A stretch of DNA of 13,018 nt from Thermodesulfovibrionales bacterium. GTDB lineage: Bacteria > Nitrospirota > Thermodesulfovibrionia > Thermodesulfovibrionales > SM23-35. Both the position numbers and the translations under genes were made by a program. This document shows, piece after piece, positions 7,610 through 13,018 of the stretch; position 1 is the stretch's first letter; every line of letters starts with the position of its first letter. The DNA lies in assembly GCA_022013235.1 (NCBI GenBank), contig JAKLQR010000155.1, positions 1 to 13,018 of the forward strand. The letters run 5' to 3'. Under the pieces are notes generated by a model that saw only the letters and a list, made by a program, of their open reading frames with translations, was not told where the DNA came from and did no database searches.

Positions 7610-8502
7610 GAAAAGCAGTATGGTTTATTGAAGCATGTTCTCTCATGCTTTTTTCCATTCCTCTGGCACTGATGCCGCTCTCATTCGCACGGAAGGTAGG
7701 AGAAAAGCTCGGCCTTCTGCTTTTTTTTGTATGGAGGAGCAGAAGAGAGATTGCAATCAGGAACCTGAGCTATTCGATCGAAAATGGGTCGCTGAGAGTT
7801 TCAGAACCGGCAGAGAAGATAATCAGAGAGAGCTTTCAAAATATCGGGCAGTCGTTCGCGGAAGTCCTGAAGATTTACTTCGGATTCGGGGGAAGAATCA
7901 TCCATTCCGTAACGATTGAAGGCCTCGAACACTTTGAGGCCGCGAAGAAAAAGGGCAGGGGTGTTCTGTTTATAACAGGACATTGCGGTAACTGGGAGCT
8001 TCTTGGGATAGCTGCATCGGTAAAGTTCGCTTCTCTTGCCATTGTGGTAAGACCACTGAATAATCCCTATCTCAACAGGCTCGTCGAAAAAGTCCGGAAG
8101 CGATACGGTAATAGGGTGATCAATAAAAAAGGCGCGTTAAGACCGGTCATGCAGGCCCTGAAAAACAACGAAACCGTCGGTATCCTCATGGACCAGGCGG
8201 TGATTCCTGAAGAGGGATATGTGATCGATTTCCTCGGAAGGGGAGCATGGACCACCAAGATGCCGGCTCTCATCGCCCGGAAAACAGGCGCAGCGGTCCT
8301 CCCTGCTTTCATACACAGGACGGAGAAGGGACACGCGATGCGTATCTATCCCGAAATCGAATTATCCCCTGAGAGTGAAAGAGAAGAGGCATTGCAGGAA
8401 GACACGAAAAAGTTTTCATCGCATATCGAAACCTATATCCAGGAGCATCCTGCCGAATGGCTCTGGATTCACAGAAGGTGGAAGAGGGTTCCGGGAGCCT
8501 AG
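7606..8502 (+). CDS. Lipid A acyltransferase, LpxL/HtrB family
   Basis: Members of this family transfer secondary acyl chains to a lipid A precursor at the inner membrane. The 298-residue protein begins with a hydrophobic N-terminal segment (about 5-25, signal anchor). It carries the acyltransferase dyad motif H126-x4-E131 in TGHCGNWELLG, LMDQ at 194-197, and the family C-terminal PAEWLWIHRRWK at 282-293. The length is normal. The ATG overlaps the preceding protease stop (ATGA at 7606-7609), and no good Shine-Dalgarno precedes it, so it is probably translated by coupling. Its TAG shares CTAG with the stop of the convergent flavoprotein gene. Whether it adds a lauroyl, myristoyl or other chain cannot be told from sequence. 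Its presence supports a lipopolysaccharide-bearing outer membrane. Confidence 0.92.
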   Translation: MRKAVWFIEACSLMLFSIPLALMPLSFARKVGEKLGLLLFFVWRSRREIAIRNLSYSIENGSLRVSEPAEKIIRESFQNIGQSFAEVLKIYFGFGGRIIHSVTIEGLEHFEAAKKKGRGVLFITGHCGNWELLGIAASVKFASLAIVVRPLNNPYLNRLVEKVRKRYGNRVINKKGALRPVMQALKNNETVGILMDQAVIPEEGYVIDFLGRGAWTTKMPALIARKTGAAVLPAFIHRTEKGHAMRIYPEIELSPESEREEALQEDTKKFSSHIETYIQEHPAEWLWIHRRWKRVPGA

Positions 8503-9071
8503 TCCCCTGTCAAATCTTTCCCTGCCTCATATGCTTCTTTCATTGCAGCAAGATGTTTGAGAATTTCGCCTTTTGCATCGACTCCAAGATAGCCCAGTGT
8601 CTTGTGTTCGGGAACGCTGACCGTTCTGAAAAATGCCTTTACGGTCGCTTCCGCACATTGTATGCCGATCTCCTTTTTCATGCCGCCTACAAGCAGCAGC
8701 AGACCTTTTCTTTTATACTCCCCTTCGGCTATCGGTTTCTTGAGAAGGTATTTCTCGCACCAGAATGCCTGGCATCTGTCTATCATCATCTTCGTTTGAG
8801 CGCTCACGCCGAAAAAAAATATCGGAGAGGCAAGGATAATCCTGTCGGCTTTCCTTATCGCATTATATATCTGTGTCATGTCATCGTCATAAATGCATGC
8901 CCCGGTTTCTTCACATCCGCCGCAGTTTTGACAGGGCATGATGTTCATCGTATTCAGTCTGAATATATGAACCCTGTGCCCGGTTTCTTCTGCTCCTTGT
9001 ATTGCTTCCCGCAGGAGGAGTTCCGTATTTCCTTCCTCCCTCGGACTGCCGAGAAAAGCGATGATATTCAT
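8499..9071 (-). CDS. Isf-like flavodoxin-fold FMN reductase with a four-cysteine cluster motif
   Basis: This 190-residue flavoprotein is of the NADPH-dependent FMN reductase / iron-sulfur flavoprotein type. The N-terminal MNIIAFLGSPREEGNTELLL is the FMN phosphate-binding start of the fold. ASPIFFFGVSAQTKMMIDR (81-99) is the second flavin loop. Between them, C47, C50, C53 and C59 (CQNCGGC then C) match the compact CX2CX2CX4-7C pattern that binds a 4Fe-4S cluster in Isf proteins. It therefore probably shuttles electrons via FMN and Fe-S in the cytoplasm. No signal peptide is present. It starts three bases after the octaheme cytochrome stop, with the AGGA lying within and next to that stop, so translational coupling is likely. 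The electron donor and acceptor are not known from sequence. Confidence 0.87.
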   Translation of the reverse strand: MNIIAFLGSPREEGNTELLLREAIQGAEETGHRVHIFRLNTMNIMPCQNCGGCEETGACIYDDDMTQIYNAIRKADRIILASPIFFFGVSAQTKMMIDRCQAFWCEKYLLKKPIAEGEYKRKGLLLLVGGMKKEIGIQCAEATVKAFFRTVSVPEHKTLGYLGVDAKGEILKHLAAMKEAYEAGKDLTGD

Positions 9072-9074
9072 TTC

Positions 9075-10592
9075 CTAATCACTTTCATGAATTTCTTTCT
9101 TGATTGCAATCGTCTCAAGCAGCTTCTGGAGATTTTCGGTGAGGTCCCACCATCCGTTCTTGAATGAAGTGTAGTCAGGTGCGCCGGTCATGGCGGAAGC
9201 ATACCGTATCGAATTGGAATAAAACAGCCACTGACGAATCCACATCTGTTCAATTGATTCATCAAAAGGATTTGCTTTGTCCGCGAGACCTTTATCCCAG
9301 GCCTGCACAAGGAGTTGCGTTGCGGAGAGTGTCATCGCGTCGGTTTCTTTCAGTGTGTTGCCTAATTTTGCAAAATGACCGTCAGTCCAGTTCGTGCCAT
9401 GGCAGCCGGAACAGACAGCGCTCATCACAGCGAGCCTTCTCTTTTGTTCAGCTGCATCAATGAGGTAATCAGCTGCGGGTTCTCCGGTGAACGTGACAGG
9501 CAGGGGCAGGCCGTCTTTATTTTTTATGACAGTTGTATCTCCTGATCTCGGTTGCGGATGACTGTAAATCAATCCGAACAGGCGTACCCATAATCTTGAC
9601 CCGAAGTTATGCGTTCTCTCGGCAAGAACCGACCCTGAAGGTGATACAAGCAGGCTGTTGTGACAGGTTGCGCATGTGGGAGCTTTTATATCCTCTCCGA
9701 CTTTCCAAGGCACAGCATTGAAATTCCATTCCTTTCCTTTGGACGAATAGATATTCCCGTGCTTGCTTTCTTCGTAAACATTCCAGGCCGGAACATCGGG
9801 TTCATGATGGCATTGTGAACAGGTGTAGGGCTTCCGCGCTATCTCGATCGAAAAACTATGTCGTGCATGGCACGCTGTGCATGCACCGAGACTTCCGTCA
9901 GGGTTCACCCTCCCAACTCCCTGATTCGGCCATGAGGCAATATCCGGGACTTCAATATTCCCCATCTTTGTCGCAACCGTCTTCTTGCCTTTTACTGAGA
10001 GGATTGTTCCATGACAACCGAGGCAGGTTTCGTGGAGCGTAGCATCTGAGGGCTTCTCAGTAAGAATTTTCCCGTTCTCGAACCTTTTCAGCCCTGTTGA
10101 TGTGTTCACGAGCGTGAGATACACGGGATTTTCCATGAGATTTCTATAGGCATAGGATTTTTTGCTTCCGGAAAATTGCTTTGCCTCTACAGGATGGCAG
10201 GTGCTGCAATCGTTTGGTGAAACCACAACCTGTATGCGGTGTCCCATATGATCAAAGGCGTCCTTGTGTTTATCGACATTCCTGCTGTGGCATTCGTAAC
10301 AGCCGACGACATACTCGCGCAATCCCTCTGGGAGGGTATCCGCGGATATTCTTTTTTCAAGGGATGACTGCTTGAGTGCCTCGCCAGGCAACGTACGGGC
10401 ATGCCTGCTCGCCAGCCAGTCCTGCACAATCCCCGGAGTAACATTGCTGTGGCAGCCGATGCAGGTCTTTGTCTGGGGACTTATCATATCCTGTGACACC
10501 ATAGTGCCTTTTTCTTCTGCAGCTGAGAGTATATGTGTTGCTGAGAAAAGGCAAAAAGCGATAAGAAACGGGAGACACCGAATCAGTTTCAT
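9075..10592 (-). CDS. Octaheme c-type cytochrome of the hydroxylamine oxidoreductase (HAO) family
   Basis: This 505-residue exported protein has eight CxxCH heme sites, at C44, C98, C129, C190, C238, C258, C307 and C394. Residues 1-24 are a Sec signal peptide (KLIR, a hydrophobic core, then a likely cut after ILSA), so it acts in the periplasm. HAO-family landmarks include GVGRVNPDGSLGACTACHARHSF (split over 225-247), YEESKHG at 273-279, and a C-terminal helical region with SAMTGAPDY (466-474) after heme 8. Family members oxidise hydroxylamine or hydrazine, or reduce nitrite, NO or hydroxylamine. After heme 6 the usual CHxGPDHP reads CHHEPDVP, so the Asp (D266) is kept but the His is Val267. 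The substrate is therefore open. GGAGG at 10601-10605 lies eight bases before the ATG. No NapC/NrfH-type quinol dehydrogenase is adjacent; the only neighbour in the unit is the Isf-like flavoprotein. Confidence 0.9.
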   Translation of the reverse strand: MKLIRCLPFLIAFCLFSATHILSAAEEKGTMVSQDMISPQTKTCIGCHSNVTPGIVQDWLASRHARTLPGEALKQSSLEKRISADTLPEGLREYVVGCYECHSRNVDKHKDAFDHMGHRIQVVVSPNDCSTCHPVEAKQFSGSKKSYAYRNLMENPVYLTLVNTSTGLKRFENGKILTEKPSDATLHETCLGCHGTILSVKGKKTVATKMGNIEVPDIASWPNQGVGRVNPDGSLGACTACHARHSFSIEIARKPYTCSQCHHEPDVPAWNVYEESKHGNIYSSKGKEWNFNAVPWKVGEDIKAPTCATCHNSLLVSPSGSVLAERTHNFGSRLWVRLFGLIYSHPQPRSGDTTVIKNKDGLPLPVTFTGEPAADYLIDAAEQKRRLAVMSAVCSGCHGTNWTDGHFAKLGNTLKETDAMTLSATQLLVQAWDKGLADKANPFDESIEQMWIRQWLFYSNSIRYASAMTGAPDYTSFKNGWWDLTENLQKLLETIAIKKEIHESD

Positions 10593-10611
10593 GGAACAAA
10601 CCTCCGGAAAT

Positions 10612-10639
10612 TATTTAAAGTCTGTTTGTAAACTGTTAA
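10612..10639 (-). promoter_or_regulatory. Weak candidate promoter of the octaheme cytochrome gene
   Basis: On the minus strand, TTAACA (10639-10634) and TAAATA (10617-10612) are 16 bases apart, just upstream of the Shine-Dalgarno. The -35 match is good but the -10 match is only about half. The -35 overlaps the outer end of the palindromic repeat, so if this is real the repeat borders the promoter. Confidence 0.25.
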
Positions 10640-10726
10640 ACACCCTCACCCTTGCCCTCTCCCCTCAAGGGAGAGGGTAGTAAAATTGCCCCTTCCTTGA
10701 GGGGAGGGGTTGGGGAGGGTGTTTAA
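10636..10726. repeat. Inverted pair of REP-like palindromic units
   Basis: The outer 12 bases TTAAACACCCTC (10636-10647) are exactly complementary to 10715-10726. Inside, the two halves carry the same motif in opposite orientation, with CTCCCCTCAAGG in both arms. Each half folds on its own: CCCTCTCCC (10655-10663) with GGGAGAGGG (10669-10677) gives a perfect 9-bp stem. CCCCTTCC (10689-10696) with GGGGAGGGG (10702-10709 paired) gives an 8-bp stem with one G-T pair. The motif resembles the CCCTCACCC...CCCTCTCCC repeats scattered in many bacterial genomes. It lies between the rubrerythrin stop and the cytochrome promoter region, where it could separate the two transcripts. No open reading frame or transposase is present. 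Confidence 0.85.
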
Positions 10727-10753
10727 ATAGCGACTTTATAGCACAGACCCTAT

Positions 10754-11248
10754 TTACTCTATTTTTTTGAACATCTTTTTCAGCGCGCCGCAGATCGGGC
10801 ATTTGTCAGGCGGCTGTCCCTCAACAGTATTGCCGCAGACCTGACAGACATGATAATCGATGCCGGGATTTTTGCCGAAGCTGTCAAGGGTTTTCTTGTA
10901 GAGTTCTGCATGGATTTGTTCAACTGCATTTGCAAAATTGAATGACATCAACGCACGTTTGTTCCCTTCAGCTTCCGCGTCCTGAATCATTTGAGGATAC
11001 ATGCTTTTGAATTCGTATGTCTCGCCGCTGATAGCTTCCTGGAGATTCTCCTTCGTCCCTCTGATCCCCCCAAGTTCCCTCAGATGGTTGAACGCGTGTA
11101 TAGTTTCAGCATCGGCTGCTGCCCTGAAGAGCTTTGCGATTTGTGGATGGCCCTCCTCCTCAGCCTTTTTTGCAAACGCAAGATATTTCCTGTTCGCCTG
11201 TGATTCACCGGCGAACGCATCCTGAAGATTCTTTTCTGTTTTTGCCAT
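10754..11248 (-). CDS. rbr: Rubrerythrin
   Basis: Rubrerythrin reduces hydrogen peroxide to water in the cytoplasm of anaerobes, using electrons passed from rubredoxin or NAD(P)H-linked carriers. The 164-residue protein has a four-helix ferritin-like domain with the diiron ligands visible: E15, E48 and H51 (AETIHA), E76 and E79 (GETYE), E110 and H113 (VEQIHAE). A C-terminal rubredoxin-like Fe(Cys)4 site follows, with C135, C138, C150 and C153 (CQVCG and CPICG). The order, helices then rubredoxin, is that of classical rubrerythrin. An ideal AAGGAGG at 11260-11254 lies five bases before the ATG, predicting strong translation. It follows the CMD-fold gene after 74 bases and is probably co-transcribed with fprA. 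Confidence 0.95.
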   Translation of the reverse strand: MAKTEKNLQDAFAGESQANRKYLAFAKKAEEEGHPQIAKLFRAAADAETIHAFNHLRELGGIRGTKENLQEAISGETYEFKSMYPQMIQDAEAEGNKRALMSFNFANAVEQIHAELYKKTLDSFGKNPGIDYHVCQVCGNTVEGQPPDKCPICGALKKMFKKIE

Positions 11249-11253
11249 ATGTT

Positions 11254-11281
11254 CCTCCTTACGTATACTCCACCCAGGAGG
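11254..11281 (-). promoter_or_regulatory. Possible Shine-Dalgarno-sequestering hairpin upstream of rubrerythrin
   Basis: On the minus strand, CCTCCT (11281-11276) is exactly complementary to the rubrerythrin Shine-Dalgarno AGGAGG (11259-11254), with a 16-base loop. In the mRNA this could hide the ribosome site. Six pairs with a long loop is only moderately stable, and the match could be chance because AGGAGG is common. Confidence 0.3.
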
Positions 11282-11322
11282 TTTACCCCGGGTTCCTGCA
11301 GTTTCTCCCTGTAAGTTTTTAG

Positions 11323-11643
11323 TTATTCCTGCTGCTTTTCGATTACGTCGTCAGCCCAGCTCAGCGCTGCTGAGACTGTTGGAAACCCTATAGTGCTTGT
11401 GAGGAGAATTATTGCATGATAGATTTCATCGGCTTTTGCCCCAGCTTCCAGCGCCCTCCTCGTATGGGAATGCACCGAGCCCTCTGACCTGATTGCAGCG
11501 GCAGCTGCCAGCTGTATCAGATGAGAAGTTTTCATATCGAGTGGTCCTGCATTTCTGGCGATGCTCCCGAGGTTATCTACTGCCTTGAGTAATTTTTTAA
11601 ACTTTTTCCTGATGTTGACATGCTGTTCAGGTAATTCCGGCAT
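11323..11643 (-). CDS. Carboxymuconolactone decarboxylase-fold (AhpD-like) small protein lacking the redox cysteines
   Basis: This 106-residue protein has the all-helical CMD/AhpD fold signature HSHTRRALEAGAKADEIYHAI (58 onward) followed by TIGFPTVSAALSWADDV. In AhpD and many CMD proteins a CxxC pair sits seven and four residues before the conserved His. Here those positions are S53 and S56, with H60 kept, so thiol peroxidase or disulfide chemistry of the AhpD kind is not expected. Start choice: an ATG at 11643 with AAGGAGG at 11656-11650, six bases away, is clearly better than the in-frame ATG at 11694, which would overlap the end of fprA and has no such site. It lies 43 bases after fprA and 74 before rbr. 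A helper role in oxidative stress is suggested only by its neighbours. Confidence 0.8.
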   Translation of the reverse strand: MPELPEQHVNIRKKFKKLLKAVDNLGSIARNAGPLDMKTSHLIQLAAAAAIRSEGSVHSHTRRALEAGAKADEIYHAIILLTSTIGFPTVSAALSWADDVIEKQQE

Positions 11644-11656
11644 TGTATCCCTCCTT
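11641..11656 (-). promoter_or_regulatory. Shine-Dalgarno that sets the start of the CMD-fold gene
   Basis: AAGGAGG on the minus strand at 11656-11650 is six bases before the ATG at 11643. It decides between this start and the longer in-frame one at 11694, and the protein from 11643 has no extra N-terminal segment. Confidence 0.8.
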
Positions 11657-11686
11657 ATCACACATAGCGTAGCAACAAACGCCGGC

Positions 11687-12904
11687 TTATTCAAACCGGG
11701 CGTGGTACTCCTTCACTTTTTTCGCGAAGTCGGCGCCGAACTCATAGCAGCGCTGGTTATCTTCAGGGGCTGGTCGGTATAAAACCTGCATCCCCGGCTC
11801 ACTTAGTTCAAGCCCCATTTTCCTGAATTCCTCATACGCATCCCGAACAGCGCCCCCAGCCCATCCGTAGCTTCCAAAGGCACCGATCATGCGGTTTTTG
11901 GGTCTGAGTCCTTTCAGGTATGTCAGGAACTCTGCGACCGTGGGAAAGAGGGAATTGTTCAGGGTAGGAGAGCCGATGAGACAGCCCCTCGCCTTCCAGA
12001 ACTCCTTCACTGCGTCACTGATGGGACTTGCCCTGAGTTTTATCACTTTAACATCGACCCCTTCATCCTTTATCCCCTGCAGCAGCGGGAGGGTCATCTG
12101 CTCCGTGCTGTGCCAGATAGTATCGTAGATGATCACTACGCGCAGGTCGGCTTTGCCGTTTGCCATATCGAGATACATGTTGATGATTTTTCCGGGGTCC
12201 TGCCTCCATATGATCCCATGGTCGGGCGCTATCATATCTATTTCAAGTCCGAGTTTCTGTATCTCAGCTATTTTGCTTTTAATCAATGTGCCGAATGGCA
12301 TGAGGATATTCGCATAATAATCCTTTACGGCATCTTCAAGCGCAGACTCTGAAGAAGAGGAGATAAACTCGTCATCGAACCTGCCCGCAGAAGCAAGGTG
12401 CTGACCGAATCCATCCTGACTGATAAGGAGCTTGTCTTCTTTCACATAGGTCATCATCGAATCGGGCCAATGGAGCATGGGGGTCTCCAGAAAAAGCAGG
12501 TTCCGCTTGCCGATGTTCAGGGAATCCCCGGACTTGACGATTTTTATATCCCATTTTGATATATCGAAGAACCTGTCGAGCCCCTTCCTGCCTTTTTCGG
12601 TAATATAAATCGTTGCGTGCGGAGTCAGGGCCATGATCTTCTCGATACTGGTTACATGGTCGTTTTCGATATGATTGATGATGATATTTTTTATCCGCGC
12701 GGGATCAACGAGACCTTTGATGTTATCGATGGTAACGTCTGCGAAATCATATTTTACGGTATCGAGCAGGGTGATCTGATCGTCGAGAATCAGATAATTG
12801 TTATAGCTCGTTCCATTCGGGGTCACATACCCGTGAAAATCCCGTATCGCCCAGTCGATTGCGCCAACCCAATAAATATCCGGTTTAATTTCTACCGCCT
12901 TCAT
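11687..12904 (-). CDS. fprA: A-type flavodiiron protein (FprA / rubredoxin:oxygen oxidoreductase)
   Basis: Flavodiiron proteins reduce O2 to water, or NO to N2O, in the cytoplasm of anaerobes. The 405-residue protein has a metallo-beta-lactamase-like domain (about 1-250) with the full diiron ligand set: H78, E80, D82 and H83 in NHIENDHVTS, H145 in LHWPDSM, D164 in SQDGFGQH, and H229 in APDHGIIWR. The flavodoxin domain (about 254-402) has the FMN loop YDTIWHSTEQM (260-270) and SPTLNNSLFP. The length is that of the simple class A type, with no fused rubredoxin or reductase domain, so a separate electron donor is needed. AGGAGGT at 12914-12908 supports the ATG at 12904. It is the first gene of the unit with the CMD-fold protein and rubrerythrin. 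O2 versus NO preference cannot be read from the sequence. Confidence 0.95.
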   Translation of the reverse strand: MKAVEIKPDIYWVGAIDWAIRDFHGYVTPNGTSYNNYLILDDQITLLDTVKYDFADVTIDNIKGLVDPARIKNIIINHIENDHVTSIEKIMALTPHATIYITEKGRKGLDRFFDISKWDIKIVKSGDSLNIGKRNLLFLETPMLHWPDSMMTYVKEDKLLISQDGFGQHLASAGRFDDEFISSSSESALEDAVKDYYANILMPFGTLIKSKIAEIQKLGLEIDMIAPDHGIIWRQDPGKIINMYLDMANGKADLRVVIIYDTIWHSTEQMTLPLLQGIKDEGVDVKVIKLRASPISDAVKEFWKARGCLIGSPTLNNSLFPTVAEFLTYLKGLRPKNRMIGAFGSYGWAGGAVRDAYEEFRKMGLELSEPGMQVLYRPAPEDNQRCYEFGADFAKKVKEYHARFE

Positions 12905-12965
12905 ATGACCTCCTCTATCCTTTTTTGTTCATATACTAAGACGGCTATAAGTAAAGCTACATCGA

Positions 12966-13018
12966 TGTCATTCCCGCTTGTCGGGAATCTTTCTGAAAAC
13001 CCGGAAGGATTGCGGACA
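12966..13018. repeat. Left end of a dispersed palindromic repeat, cut by the window edge
   Basis: TGTCATTCCCG begins at 12966. ATTCCCG (12970-12976) and CGGGAAT (12982-12988) form a perfect 7-bp stem with a five-base loop. The motif GTCATTCCCGC...GCGGGAAT is widely seen as an intergenic repeat in bacterial genomes. The sequence after it (12989-13018) contains CCGGAAGGATTGCGGACA, which looks like the start of a second, less perfect hairpin half, so the element probably continues to the right. It lies 61 bases upstream of the fprA start, so it may border the fprA promoter. Confidence 0.6.

Noticed and set aside
8480..8515. Terminator between the convergent genes
   Set aside because: GGTTCC/GGAGCC could pair only with a one-base loop and a mismatch, and no T-run follows.
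8457..9167. Plus-strand open frame of 236 codons across the flavoprotein gene
   Set aside because: It is antisense to the Isf-like flavoprotein, whose motifs are clear, and its translation shows no family resemblance.
10636..10726. CRISPR repeat or transposon
   Set aside because: There are only two inverted units, no regularly spaced direct repeats, no coding capacity and no clear target-site duplication.
11644..11694. Longer start for the CMD-fold protein
   Set aside because: It would overlap the fprA stop and lacks the strong ribosome site found before the ATG at 11643.
12925..12960. PerR or Fur-type operator upstream of fprA
   Set aside because: The AT-rich stretch holds only a four-base TACT/AGTA symmetry, too little to support an operator.

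Overview
The window comes from a Gram-negative bacterial chromosome. A lipid A acyltransferase gene points to an outer membrane. An octaheme cytochrome c, a rubrerythrin, an A-type flavodiiron protein and an Isf-like iron-sulfur flavoprotein suggest an anaerobic or microaerophilic respiratory lifestyle. The gene set and protein flavour fit Nitrospirota (Thermodesulfovibrio-like) or a deltaproteobacterial lineage. That placement is inferred from recalled family patterns, not from a search.

Plus strand, left to right. The first genes are the 3' part of atpD and all of atpC, closing an F1Fo ATP synthase operon with a near-perfect intrinsic terminator. A separate transcription unit follows, with a recognisable sigma70-type promoter. 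It holds a REC-GAF-HD-GYP response regulator (probable cyclic-di-GMP phosphodiesterase), a TrmN6-like methyltransferase and a XerD-type tyrosine recombinase, with gaps of 39 and 22 bases. After a 177-base spacer carrying a 10-bp perfect inverted repeat comes a Lon-related AAA+ protease (AAA_32/S16 type). It overlaps by four bases an LpxL/HtrB-type lipid A acyltransferase.

Minus strand, in transcription order from the right end. A flavodiiron protein (fprA/ROO type) is followed by a small carboxymuconolactone-decarboxylase-fold protein and a rubrerythrin. Next come a 91-bp inverted pair of palindromic repeat units, an octaheme hydroxylamine-oxidoreductase-family cytochrome c and an Isf-like flavoprotein that starts three bases after the cytochrome stop. 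The plus and minus blocks converge at a shared CTAG that supplies both stop codons.

The minus-strand block reads as a module for handling O2, peroxide and possibly nitrogen oxides. FprA would reduce O2 or NO, rubrerythrin would remove peroxide, and the periplasmic octaheme cytochrome could act on a small nitrogen or sulfur compound. The most interesting element is the cytochrome. It keeps the eight-heme HAO layout but appears to lack the active-site His of the D-H pair after heme 6, and it is tightly coupled to a cytoplasmic-type flavoprotein rather than to a quinol dehydrogenase. No CRISPR array, tRNA, rRNA or transposase was seen. No gene-free stretch exceeds about 180 bases.
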